Below are positions 50,844 to 59,632 of a stretch of DNA of 64,000 bases, in pieces. The notes beneath the pieces are model-generated. The model was given only the letters and a program-made list of their open reading frames with translations, searched no databases and was not told the origin of the DNA. A program made the position numbers and the translations under genes. Every line of letters begins with the position of its first letter. Position 1 is the first letter of the stretch. The stretch comes from Paenibacillus barcinonensis (GTDB lineage Bacteria; Bacillota; Bacilli; Paenibacillales; Paenibacillaceae), in the NCBI RefSeq assembly GCF_003217495.1, contig NZ_QJSW01000003.1:370318-434317 (forward strand), read 5' to 3'.

Positions 50844-52892
50844 TCACATCTCAGCCCATTGAACGAGAAGTTCATCGTATGCCCTGGATAACTGCTCTCG
50901 CTCGTTCCACAGCTGCTCTAGAGCGGCCGAGTCGTTGGTCAATGCTTCAAGCTGCCGATCAAGCTCCTGAATCCGAGCTTCCATGCGGGCTATCGCCAGC
51001 TCCAGCTTTTCTACAGATGCTTGTTGCCTATTTCCGCTACCGTGTCGGTTGTGATTGTTGGCACTGCGGCTGGCATTCCCATGGCCTGTTTTCACATGTC
51101 CAGCATCAAGCTCCGTATGCGCTTGCCCCAGCAAGGTCTCTTCATTTGTGGCTGCTTCCCCATCGGCAGTAATTCCCCCAGCCCTTCTCCCGGCTTTCGA
51201 TCCGTTTCCAGCAACATTAGCACCAGACTCGCGTGATATTTCTTTCGCTGCACGGGCCTGCACATCAAGCCTCTTCTCCCGGTACGCCTCGTAATCCCCA
51301 AGGTATGATGTCAGCTGACCATGCTCCAGCTCCCATACTCGGGAAGCAATGCGATTCACAAAGTAACGATCATGCGAGATTGCCAGCACAGTCCCTTCAT
51401 AATCAGCCAGCGCATCCTCCAGCGCCTCTCTTGAAGTAATATCGAGATGGTTGGTCGGCTCATCCAGTAAAAGTACATTCGGTTTGCGCTGTATCAGCAA
51501 AGCCAGCCTCAGACGAGTCCACTCCCCGCCGGACAGCTGTCCGACCGAACGGAAAACATCGGCTCCATAGAACAGATATCGCGCCAGAATGCCGCGAGCC
51601 TCTCCTTCCTCCACGCCTGCTTCCAGACGGAAGTGCTCCAGCACATTCAGCTTCGGATTCACCGGTTCCTCCTGCTGGGCCAGATATCCGACATCTACAC
51701 GCGCACCCCACTCCAGCTTGCCTGCATCCGGCTGCTCCTTACCGAGCAACAGCCTGAACAGCGTTGTTTTACCCGAGCCGTTACGGCCGATTAAGGCCGT
51801 TTTGTCGCCATATTCCAGCAGAGCAGATACACCTCGTAAAATATCCCGGTCGCCGTACCGTTTCTCCACATCCTCCAGCACCGCCACACGTTTACCCGTG
51901 CGATCTGTAGGACGCACATCGAACTCCGCATGACGGCGCTCCAGCACAGGCCGCTTCACCTGCTCCATCCGCTCCAGCGCTTTACGCATGGAGGCCGCAC
52001 GCCGGAAAAACTTTTCATTGCCGCCAACACGGCCCCATTCCTCCAGCTGGCGAATCGTTTCCTTCATTTTTTTGATAACCTTCTGCTGCTCCTTGAATTC
52101 CTCAAACTGCTTCAGCAGCCGCTGCTCCTTCACCTTCATATATTCGGTATATCCACCTGCTGCGGTTTCGGCCTCGCCATCCTCCAGCTCCAGCGTGCGT
52201 GTCACCACCCGATCCAGGAAATAGCGGTCATGCGAGATAAGAACAACCGTGCCGTTGTATTCACGTAAAAAACCTTCCAGCCACTCCACCCGCTCCAGAT
52301 CCAGATGGTTGGTTGGCTCATCCAGCAGCAGCAGATCTGGACTCACAATGAGCTGTGAAGCCAGCACCACCCGAGTCTGCTCACCGCCGGATAGAGAGCC
52401 GAAGCGCCAGCTATAATGAGCCTTGGCAATATCCAGGCCACCTGCAACCTGATCAATCCGTGCATCCATCTCGTAGCCACCCTCGCGCTCGAACTGCTCT
52501 TGCAGCGCCGCATACCTTTTCAACAGACGTTCCAATTGCTCCGGGTCTTCCGCACAAGCCGGATCGGACATCTGCTGCTCCAGCTCCTTCATCTGCGTAC
52601 GGCAAGCAATCAGCTCCTGCAAACCAAGTCCCAACACATCCAATACAGTATGGTTATCCAGCCCTTCGGGAACCTGAGCCACGTATCCAATTCTTGTGTC
52701 TTTTTTCAGCATCAACTGGCCTTCGTCCGGCTGGCTCAGCCGGGCCATGAGACGCATCAAGGTTGTTTTGCCGCTTCCGTTGCGGCCGATCAGGGCAACC
52801 TTATCCCCTTCCATAATTTCAAATGTAATGCCGTCCAGCACCAGATGTGCCCCGTGATATTGTTTCAGCTGTTGCGCGCTAATGATCATCAT
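50844..52892 (-). CDS. ABC-F family ATPase (ribosome-acting)
   Basis: ABC-F proteins bind the ribosomal E site and relieve stalling or dislodge antibiotics. The 682-residue protein has two ATPase domains, no membrane helices: Walker A GRNGSGKTT at 36-44 and again in the second half, signatures SLSGGEQTR and LSGGEWTR, Walker B LLLLDEPTNHLD twice. The linker between them is long, charged and helical (about 240-330), and a Gly/Ala/Asn-rich segment precedes a C-terminal coiled coil. The ATG at 52892 has AGGAGG upstream. The leader ORF and hairpin before it point to antibiotic-controlled expression. Resistance versus housekeeping subgroup cannot be fixed by eye. Confidence 0.9.
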   Translation of the reverse strand: MMIISAQQLKQYHGAHLVLDGITFEIMEGDKVALIGRNGSGKTTLMRLMARLSQPDEGQLMLKKDTRIGYVAQVPEGLDNHTVLDVLGLGLQELIACRTQMKELEQQMSDPACAEDPEQLERLLKRYAALQEQFEREGGYEMDARIDQVAGGLDIAKAHYSWRFGSLSGGEQTRVVLASQLIVSPDLLLLDEPTNHLDLERVEWLEGFLREYNGTVVLISHDRYFLDRVVTRTLELEDGEAETAAGGYTEYMKVKEQRLLKQFEEFKEQQKVIKKMKETIRQLEEWGRVGGNEKFFRRAASMRKALERMEQVKRPVLERRHAEFDVRPTDRTGKRVAVLEDVEKRYGDRDILRGVSALLEYGDKTALIGRNGSGKTTLFRLLLGKEQPDAGKLEWGARVDVGYLAQQEEPVNPKLNVLEHFRLEAGVEEGEARGILARYLFYGADVFRSVGQLSGGEWTRLRLALLIQRKPNVLLLDEPTNHLDITSREALEDALADYEGTVLAISHDRYFVNRIASRVWELEHGQLTSYLGDYEAYREKRLDVQARAAKEISRESGANVAGNGSKAGRRAGGITADGEAATNEETLLGQAHTELDAGHVKTGHGNASRSANNHNRHGSGNRQQASVEKLELAIARMEARIQELDRQLEALTNDSAALEQLWNEREQLSRAYDELLVQWAEM

Positions 52893-52934
52893 AATAAGCT
52901 TCCTCCTATAGTTGGAAGAGCCTGACCGCAACAC

Positions 52935-52968
52935 AAAAAGAGCCGCAGGAGGTTAGCTCCGCGGCCCT
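52935..52968 (-). promoter_or_regulatory. Terminator-like attenuator in the ABC-F leader
   Basis: On the minus strand GGGCCGCGGAG and CTCCTGCGGCTC pair with small mismatches, followed by TTTTTG. It lies between the leader ORF stop and the ABC-F start, where a regulated terminator would be placed. Confidence 0.75.
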
Positions 52969-52993
52969 TCAGAAAGCAATAAAGCAAATATGC

Positions 52994-53155
52994 TTATCGT
53001 CCGAATGAGGTCAAGGCAGGCATCTTCTCGCACATGTTAACTTCCGTATATTCAAAATTGGACAGACTTCTCCCGTTGTTCGGAAAAGTGTGAACAATGC
53101 CAGCCATAGCAATCGGCAGCTGGCTAATACGGTTGTTAAGCATGTCGTGATTCAC
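52994..53155 (-). CDS. Leader ORF of 53 codons upstream of the ABC-F gene
   Basis: A GTG at 53155 follows AAAGGGAGGTGAAGACAG, an excellent ribosome binding site, and opens a frame of 53 residues (MNHDMLNNRISQLPIAMAGI at the start, MPALTSFGR at the end, one Cys). The TAA is 25 bases before the terminator hairpin. Ribosome stalling on such an ORF could change leader folding and allow read-through. The composition looks like real coding sequence, so it could also be a small functional protein. No homologue recognised. Confidence 0.65.
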   Translation of the reverse strand: MNHDMLNNRISQLPIAMAGIVHTFPNNGRSLSNFEYTEVNMCEKMPALTSFGR

Positions 53156-53328
53156 CTGTCTTCACCTCCCTTTATCATAAGTAATGTCAATATAGCACAG
53201 GCGGCTGCATCTCTGCAACCATCCGATGCCCCATGTTCCATAGTTATCCTGTTAACAAGCTCCTGCAGCATACCTAACCTACACCTTATCCAGGTTGCAA
53301 GTCCATGTCCCCCTCCCCAGCAAGCGGA

Positions 53329-53796
53329 TTATCCGAGACAGGTTATCTTGATATCAACTAAAGTATGCAGGTTAATCTCGATACGCAGCTCATCATGTTC
53401 ATTGATTGCGATTAACGTATTATCGTTCACACTTAATTCTTTAATCGGATTGGTATCCTCGAAAAACACACCCCACACCAAGCGGTCTTCTGCATCGGTA
53501 CAGGCAATGAAGCCCTCATTCCCCATCGCCCCGTCCCCGCCAACCATTTTCCCGCCTTGATAATCGACACTTGTCCATACATCCACCATCGTCCAGCAAT
53601 CGGGATTGTACTTCTCCACGCTCTCCATCGTTGTATCACACAGGGGGGAACAGTACATCGTTCGCTCACCGCTGTTCGGATCGTCGTATTTACGAATATC
53701 TAACATAATGACCCTGTCATCTGCAAAAGCAATACAATTCATACCAGGCAGCTCACGCTGCTCAGCAGACCAATGTTCCAGGATTATGCTGTTCAT
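53329..53796 (-). CDS. Hypothetical protein
   Basis: A 155-residue soluble protein from the ATG at 53796 (MNSIILEHWSAEQRELPG), with GGAG six bases upstream. Short beta-strands (NCIAFADDRVIMLDIRKYD, WGVFFED, NTLIAINEHDELRIEI) and a Gly-rich DYQGGKMVGGDGAMGNEGFIA turn region. No family recognised. A small cytoplasmic beta-propeller or SMI1-like immunity fold are guesses. Stand-alone gene. Confidence 0.65.
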   Translation of the reverse strand: MNSIILEHWSAEQRELPGMNCIAFADDRVIMLDIRKYDDPNSGERTMYCSPLCDTTMESVEKYNPDCWTMVDVWTSVDYQGGKMVGGDGAMGNEGFIACTDAEDRLVWGVFFEDTNPIKELSVNDNTLIAINEHDELRIEINLHTLVDIKITCLG

Positions 53797-53884
53797 CACA
53801 CGCTCCTTTCTCTGGTGGTGCAGCCGCGACCATTTTCCGCGCAGCTCCACGCGCGCAGTGCTTGGTTACATCTCGACCTGAAGT

Positions 53885-54169
53885 CTAACTCCTTCCACGT
53901 CGCCGAAGCACCAGAGCTGTAATCGCTACCGTAACCAACGTCAGAAGCCCGGATGTACCCAGAGTAAACCCAAGCAGTGCATAGCCAATTCCGTTCCAGC
54001 TATCCATATCAATGCTGATCATAATGACAATAGCCCCGCCAAGCAGCGTCAGACATGGCAGGATCGACTGAAGCCACGTCATGCGGCGTCCCTGCACCCG
54101 ATACAACACCCATTCAATAAGCAGCTGCACTCCCCACATACCCAGCGTCCACAAAATGAGCACTTCCAT
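53885..54169 (-). CDS. Small membrane protein of unknown function
   Basis: A 94-residue protein from the ATG at 54169 (MEVLILWTLGMWGVQLLIEWVLYRVQGRR), with GAGGGG seven bases upstream. Three membrane helices and a basic tail (LVLRRRGRS). No family recognised. Confidence 0.65.
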   Translation of the reverse strand: MEVLILWTLGMWGVQLLIEWVLYRVQGRRMTWLQSILPCLTLLGGAIVIMISIDMDSWNGIGYALLGFTLGTSGLLTLVTVAITALVLRRRGRS

Positions 54170-54281
54170 AACGTTCCCCTCCTCATACATGGAAAGTTCA
54201 TAACTGGTCAATGCAAAGCCGTATCTAAACTTGATTTCACCTAAAGCACCCGTCCCTGAGGAACAACCATACTACCACTTC

Positions 54282-55280
54282 TTACTTCAACCATTCTGCA
54301 AAAAAGCTCCGATATCCTTCCTTCATCACCGTTCGTGAAAAGGCACCAAACGCATACTCACGGTTGTCCTCCGATACACTGCGGGGAGCAGCCGCAGCCA
54401 TGTTCACCAGCTCAAACCAATTATCCTCATTGCCTGCAAAGGCATGTGTGGACCTTATGTGGCCGTAGCACGCGTGCTCGGGCTTCACGACCATTTTCCC
54501 CATCGCCATCGCTTCCGTCAGCGGCATCGCAAACGTATCAAACGCCGAACAGCTCCAGTACACCTTGGCTGAATTCATCAGCGCAAATATCTCATCCTGG
54601 GTCAGTGCAAACTTCAGCTTGACGTTATGCGGGATGTCATACTTTTTCATGCTCTCCTTATAACGCACACCGCCAAACACCATATACACTTCCTTGTCCG
54701 GGTTCTGACGGGCATATTCCAGCACCAGGTCGGGACGACGGTTCGCCTCATCCCGCCCAATCCAGAGCACTCGATTATGCACGACCTGAATTGGATCATA
54801 ATGGCGATGCGCCAGCTCTTCATTGAAGCCAATCGGAATGACGTTCACGTCATGCACACCGAAATTGCGCCCCAGCTCTCTTTTCAAAAACTCCGTCTGC
54901 ACAATCGCTTTATCCACCATCGTATAGAAGGGCTTCATCATCTCATACCCCGTCAATGCAGGATCAGGGAAGCTGTGCGGGAACAGCACACTCTTCGGCA
55001 GAAACATTTTCAAAAACGTAAATCCCGACACCGTATAGATCACATGCTCGATATGTTGACTATGAATCTGATCCAGCACGATATCGTAGTTCACCAGATC
55101 ACCCTTCTCATGCTCGTACCCCGGCAGCCAGTCGTAACCGCTAACATGCCGCTCCGGCGAGATGAACACGATGTCCACGCCCAGTTCCAGACCGATCTGC
55201 TTCAGTCGATCCGCAAACACCCGCGGTCCCTGAGCCTCTGTGAATTGAATTTTACGCATCACCAGTCCAACTTTATGCAA
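54282..55280 (-). CDS. GT-B glycosyltransferase (GT4-like)
   Basis: A 332-residue protein with a two-lobed GT-B layout: N-terminal lobe with RVFADRLKQIGLELGVDIVFIS, C-terminal lobe with RVLWIGRDEANRRPDLVLEYA and a donor-side AFDTFAMPLTEAMAMGKMVVKPE, where the second Glu replaces the E-x7-E motif with T-F-A-M-P-L-T-E (Asp-x7-Glu). The most likely start is the TTG at 55280, eight bases after AAGGGG; a GTG three codons earlier overlaps that site. It follows an APH-fold gene by 45 bases and likely forms a pair with it. Confidence 0.78.
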   Translation of the reverse strand: MHKVGLVMRKIQFTEAQGPRVFADRLKQIGLELGVDIVFISPERHVSGYDWLPGYEHEKGDLVNYDIVLDQIHSQHIEHVIYTVSGFTFLKMFLPKSVLFPHSFPDPALTGYEMMKPFYTMVDKAIVQTEFLKRELGRNFGVHDVNVIPIGFNEELAHRHYDPIQVVHNRVLWIGRDEANRRPDLVLEYARQNPDKEVYMVFGGVRYKESMKKYDIPHNVKLKFALTQDEIFALMNSAKVYWSCSAFDTFAMPLTEAMAMGKMVVKPEHACYGHIRSTHAFAGNEDNWFELVNMAAAAPRSVSEDNREYAFGAFSRTVMKEGYRSFFAEWLK

Positions 55281-55325
55281 ACCTGTCACCCCTTATTTCC
55301 ATTCTTCACTTAAATCGTTTATGTT

Positions 55326-56297
55326 CTAATGCTCGTTCATATGCTCTATGCACTGCTCCAGCGTCGCAGCCGTCTCGTGCCATTGATTACGTAACTGCTC
55401 ATGCGGCCATACACAGTTCGGATTCCTTAGATCACTGTCGATCAGACGTAGCATCCAGAGCGAGAATACAATCGCATAAGCGCCGTACCATGTTGTAAAA
55501 GAACCCCGTTCAACCTGCACGCCAAGGCTCTTCAGCTTGTCCAGATACACCTTCATGACCCGCGCCCGTAACCCCGGCGTCATCGTACGAGGGAAGAGCG
55601 GATGCGACAGGTCGAGCAGATGGTATACGTCCCACAATGGCGTGTTCAGGTGAGCATGCTCCCAGTCCAAAATCACCAATCTGCCCTCCACCTCGGCTAC
55701 ATTGCCAGGGTGTAAGTCACCATGACACAGCACCAGAGACAGCTCTTCCTCTGCTGTGAGAAGCAGCGTGATGAGCCTGTCCCAGTCCGATGCAGACAAG
55801 GAAAAATCCAGCCTGCCTAACAATGCGTCTGTTGCTGGCTGGTGCTGTTGTAGCTCATGCAGCATATCCCGAATGGACGGCTTGTGGCCCACTCGCGGCA
55901 GTTCTTGCCACGCTCCAACGGGCAGCGCATGCCACTCCGCCATGTGTGCAGCAGCAAGCATCATGGTCGACTCGCACAAGGAGTGCTCCAGCTGGCCCAT
56001 ATCCTCGTAGATCATCCAGCTCTGCTCTGGAGCAGCTTCCTGATTCGAAGCCGTGATGAGCTGCGGATACACCGGAGGTAATTGCGGCATCACATGCTCG
56101 TACATCCAGCGTTCCCGTCCATACTGCGCAGGATTCGTCAGCGGTTTGAAAATATAAGTCTCGCCCGTATGAACCGTGAAACGCTCCACATGTCTGCCGT
56201 TCATCCCCTGATAAAGCTTCTGCCGCCCTATAATCTGCTGTTCATCTAGTATACCTTCGGAGGTCACCCAGCGCTCTGGATTCCAGCTTCTCTCCAT
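55326..56297 (-). CDS. APH-family phosphotransferase (aminoglycoside/choline kinase fold)
   Basis: A 323-residue kinase-fold protein. LVLCHGDLHPGNV is the catalytic loop with the conserved Asp, and LVILDWEHAHLNTPLWDVYHLL the metal-binding DxD-like segment. AAGGGAGGG precedes the ATG at 56297. Family members phosphorylate small alcohols, sugars, choline or antibiotics; next to a glycosyltransferase, a sugar or cell-surface substrate is more likely than resistance, but this is inference. Confidence 0.85.
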   Translation of the reverse strand: MERSWNPERWVTSEGILDEQQIIGRQKLYQGMNGRHVERFTVHTGETYIFKPLTNPAQYGRERWMYEHVMPQLPPVYPQLITASNQEAAPEQSWMIYEDMGQLEHSLCESTMMLAAAHMAEWHALPVGAWQELPRVGHKPSIRDMLHELQQHQPATDALLGRLDFSLSASDWDRLITLLLTAEEELSLVLCHGDLHPGNVAEVEGRLVILDWEHAHLNTPLWDVYHLLDLSHPLFPRTMTPGLRARVMKVYLDKLKSLGVQVERGSFTTWYGAYAIVFSLWMLRLIDSDLRNPNCVWPHEQLRNQWHETAATLEQCIEHMNEH

Positions 56298-56460
56298 AAC
56301 CTCACCCTCCCTTCTATCTAACCGTTCCGTACAGGATTTCTATTCATCATACGTTGTGGGTAGATGGGCTGCAAGTAGTGTTTCTTACCGGGGGCAAAGC
56401 CTCGTTCCGAACTTGCTCTTTCCATGGACAAGACTCCTCATACAGTTGCATTCGTCTCTT

Positions 56461-56490
56461 TTCGTTCCCTTTTAAAGATCATGGTATAAT
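56461..56490 (+). promoter_or_regulatory. Sigma-A-type promoter for the gene at 56564
   Basis: A perfect TATAAT at 56485-56490 lies 74 bases before the start codon. The -35 region is weak (TTCGTT at 56461-56466, 18-base spacer). Confidence 0.5.
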
Positions 56491-56563
56491 TGACGAATAA
56501 AGTCTGCGGCTTCTTAATACTTGATTAAACTTATCAACCTGAATATCTACAGGAGGAACGACC

Positions 56564-57001
56564 ATGAGCATTATACTAATGCCTGAAAAAGTAGATTTCC
56601 GCATCTCCACAACCGATCTTAAAGCCATCTATACCGAATCGGGTGGTGTTACTTTACGTATAGATGTGCAAACGCGTGGGGATGTGCCTCTAGATCAATA
56701 CCGGGAAGTCGAACTCACTTTCGGCACCGTTGCTGAACTGCGCTGCATCACGGTTAATTTCTTCGAGCTACATGCAGGTCAGGTTGAAGGGATCCCTTAC
56801 ACTGAGGATATACTTCACTTTTGGGAGACAAATGGCTATCCTCCCGACCCTGGCTTTTATCAGGTGATGAATTCACCCATTTTAGACCAAAAAGGGAAGC
56901 TATTCGATCCCCGGAATCGGCTTGATCTGAAGCATTACCTTGTCGTTGGGTATGATAGTTATGTAGAAGTGATTGCGTCTTCCTATCAGGTGAAAATATA
57001 G
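56564..57001 (+). CDS. Hypothetical protein
   Basis: A 145-residue protein with AGGAGG upstream of the ATG. Beta-rich (VTLRIDVQT, REVELTFGTVAELRCITVNFFEL, LKHYLVVGYDSYVEVIASSYQ), no signal peptide. Length, fold pattern and closeness to a toxin remnant would fit an immunity protein, but it is not part of the toxin operon and faces the other way. A terminator-like hairpin follows. Confidence 0.65.
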   Translation: MSIILMPEKVDFRISTTDLKAIYTESGGVTLRIDVQTRGDVPLDQYREVELTFGTVAELRCITVNFFELHAGQVEGIPYTEDILHFWETNGYPPDPGFYQVMNSPILDQKGKLFDPRNRLDLKHYLVVGYDSYVEVIASSYQVKI

Positions 57002-57033
57002 TTTCGGAGCTAGAAGCAATTTTCAACAAAACA

Positions 57034-57063
57034 AATACCTTAAGGCCCCCCTTAGGGTATTAT
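57034..57063 (+). terminator. Terminator-like hairpin
   Basis: AATACC, TTAAGG and their complements CCTTA, GGGTATT form a stem with a C-rich loop; the T run after it is short (TATTC). Confidence 0.5.
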
Positions 57064-57226
57064 TCGGTATTAAAAGTTTCTTTCATTTTCCATATGCTAG
57101 CTTTATATGTTAAATTTAATTAAAATCAGCCATGACGTCGAATATAAAAGAGTACACCTCTTACTTACAACAAGCGAAATACCAAATCAAATGATGTGTT
57201 TATTCCGCAATATGTAGCCCATATGC

Positions 57227-57964
57227 TTAATCCATATAATCGATAACATTTAATATTGTGTCTCTCAGCGCAACATAGTTCGTTCCTTCATGAGACAATA
57301 TTTCATCGTATATTCTAATAAATGATTTTTTCAACTCCGATTCCTCAATCTCATGTATATCACTTTCCATCATTTCTACTAATTCCAGAAAGGCGCTTAA
57401 TTGCAGAGCAAAGTCAGATTCAACAACTCCTATTCCCTCGTCCATATGAATGTCATCAGAAATAATATGCTTACTAGCATTCTTAAGAACGAACCCAACC
57501 ATCTCATTATTTTGAAGAACAAAAGAAAAGTTCCCCGTCATATTCACTAAAATTACTCGCTCTAGTTTATCCCATGTCTTCGAGTAAGAAATCATCGTAT
57601 CCTCTCGAGAATAATATTCTGCTATATAGGATAATTTACTATTAAAATTTTTCTTTTCTGTTAATTTAATTGTTCCATTTTTTTCTTCAATCATTTTTAA
57701 ATCAATATTTTTTTTGATAACTTTTATAGGCTCTGCTAGCTTTATAACAGCCCCAGTAAATGACAAATCCTCTTTACTAAATAGAATAGTATCCGCATCA
57801 GACCATAACCACTCAAAACTTCCATATGAGGTTTTTTTTAGTTTTTCTACTTCTTTAAAATCTTTCGCCTTACCAATCCAGATAATTTGACTGGATAAGT
57901 ACCACTTTATCTCTTCATTATGATTGCTTAAGTTATTCTGAATTATCAATTTCATAATTTTCAT
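57227..57964 (-). CDS. Probable immunity protein next to a truncated toxin
   Basis: A 245-residue AT-rich gene, soluble protein, acidic at the C-terminus (VEMMESDIHEIEESELKK). No family recognised. Its ATG overlaps the toxin TGA by four bases (ATGA), the usual layout of toxin-immunity pairs, and its base composition matches the toxin tail. The immunity role is inferred from position only. A second ATG three codons on is possible. Confidence 0.6.
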   Translation of the reverse strand: MKIMKLIIQNNLSNHNEEIKWYLSSQIIWIGKAKDFKEVEKLKKTSYGSFEWLWSDADTILFSKEDLSFTGAVIKLAEPIKVIKKNIDLKMIEEKNGTIKLTEKKNFNSKLSYIAEYYSREDTMISYSKTWDKLERVILVNMTGNFSFVLQNNEMVGFVLKNASKHIISDDIHMDEGIGVVESDFALQLSAFLELVEMMESDIHEIEESELKKSFIRIYDEILSHEGTNYVALRDTILNVIDYMD

Positions 57965-58860
57965 GGCATAATTTGAGTCGCAGGTGGCATTGTCCCTCCA
58001 CTAGGAGTAGGAATATTGCCCTTTACTATTGAATCATGTGTAACGGGCATACCAGGATCTGTCGGTTTTCCACCAAATATAGCAGCACCACTTTCACCTC
58101 GTGCCCCGTCTGGTCCATAACTCGTAATTACATTCCCTTTGGAACTGCCCTTGCTCTCAACTATTACCACATTAACCCCTTTCCTATATATTAAGTTTTG
58201 AGAATTATTTCCTGAAACATACACTGCGTCAGGTTTTGATAAAATCTCTAGCTCTTTCTCTTTTCCTAGTCTACCATGATAGTTACTTGCGAATTTAATT
58301 TTTCCTTCCTTGGCTTTAGCACTAATATCCGATGCAGATTTAGCCTGTTTCTCAAACCCTTTAGGTACAGCTTTACCATTCCCTACTCCGTTAGTCGCAT
58401 TGCCCGAATTCTCCCGCTTCGCCTTTGCATCCCGAATCGTCTGCTTCACCTTGTCCAGAGCTGCACTGGTTCCGCGGCCCTTATAGGGACCCTTGCCACT
58501 TTTCATACTTCCCGTGACCATCCCAATTCCGGCCACAATCTGGCTCCACTTCAAAGAGGTGATCATCATCTGGGCGTAATCGTCTGTGACAGGTTCTCCC
58601 GTAAACGGATTCACTCCGAGCTCAAATGCTTCAATCTGTAACTGGATCAAATCTTGATCTGGAGGCTGGGCAGGTGCCATTCCCTGACTCAAGCTGCCCT
58701 GATCCGTCACACCCTGGTCGTTCACAGGTAACCACATATGCCACTGTGAATTGTATGCCATCTGATATCCCTTATCATCATTGCTCTGCGTTGCTTTCAG
58801 CCCAATCGACATCGTCGCCACACTGCCTGCTACGGCTGCTCCGCTCACTTCATCCGCTTG
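57961..58860 (-). pseudogene. 5'-truncated polymorphic toxin gene
   Basis: About 300 residues remain. The first part (ADEVSGAAVAGSVATMSIGLKA, later LGVNPFTGEPVTDDYAQ and VTGSMKSGKGPYKGRGT) looks like the pre-toxin region of a polymorphic toxin, with a Lys/Gly hinge. The last 110 residues (from KIKFASNYHGRLGKEKELEIL, through YGPDGARGESGAAIFGGKP to PVTHDSIVKGNIP) would be the toxic domain; I cannot name its family. The frame stays open to 58941 but there it runs antisense through an IS110 remnant, so the original N-terminus and export domain have been lost. Confidence 0.7.
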
Positions 58861-59393
58861 CTGAAAACGCCTGCCGAAAACTGGAGGAAGTGCTGGGTGA
58901 ATGGAGAGAAGCTCAGCGTAGCCCGTCACAACACCAAGCACTGCTGGGGATGGTTAAGTTATTGCTGACGATGATCCAGCAAATGGAGGACATCGCGGGT
59001 AATCTACCTGAAGTCGAACTCGTGAAAAGCACCCCGGGAATCGGAATGAAACAAGCTGTAGCAATAGTAGCTGAAATAGGTGATGTCAGGCAGTTTAGAA
59101 ATGCCAAGCAACTCGTGGCGTTTGCGGGCCTTGATCCAGACATTTTCAGTTCAGGGAAGTTTACAGCGACAAGCACACGAATAACGAAACGGTGCTCTAA
59201 ACGACTCAGAGATTCGCTACATTTAGCGATACAATGCGGAATGCGAAAGATTGTGAATGCAAAAATTGGTTCGTATTACGAGAAAAAAAGAAAAGAGGGC
59301 AAGCCCTACAAGGTGGTCGTGATCGCCTGCGCGAACAAGCTGTTGCATCACATTTTTGCCATCTTGCAGAAGAGCCAGCCCTACCAAGCGTAA
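58860..59393 (+). pseudogene. IS110-family transposase remnant (C-terminal half)
   Basis: About 175 residues match the Transposase_20 domain of IS110/IS116 elements: VELVKSTPGIGMKQAVAIVAEIGD, KQLVAFAGLDPDIFSSGKF, TSTRITKRCSKRLRDSL and KPYKVVVIACANKLLHHIFAIL. The N-terminal RNase H-like DEDD catalytic half is missing, so it cannot move. It ends at a TAA, and a terminator follows. IS110 elements lack inverted repeats, so the boundary of the insertion is set only by where the toxin homology stops. Confidence 0.82.
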
Positions 59394-59406
59394 CCCACAT
59401 TTAACC

Positions 59407-59433
59407 AAAACCTCCATAGCAGTGGAGGTTTTT
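59407..59433 (+). terminator. Terminator after the IS110 remnant
   Basis: AAAACCTCC and GGAGGTTTT, loop of eight bases, followed by T. Confidence 0.8.
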
Positions 59434-59548
59434 CTTCTTGGTCGAAAGAAGTATACCACGAAAGAGAAATCATCCAATAAGAAATACTTGCCAAACATTA
59501 GCTGGTTTTTATTTCGCGCTTTTCACGCACTCAACTGGCTAAAGTCAT

Positions 59549-59584
59549 AAAAGGGTAGTCTTGACGCATCAAGACTACCCTTTA
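59549..59584 (-). terminator. Terminator of the pentapeptide-repeat gene
   Basis: A perfect 12-pair stem (GGGTAGTCTTGA with its complement, loop CGCA) is flanked by A and T runs, so it can act on both strands. Confidence 0.9.
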
Positions 59585-59632
59585 ATACACAACTTTATTT
59601 TACACTTAGCCACCCCAGTTTTTTGTAAGTAA

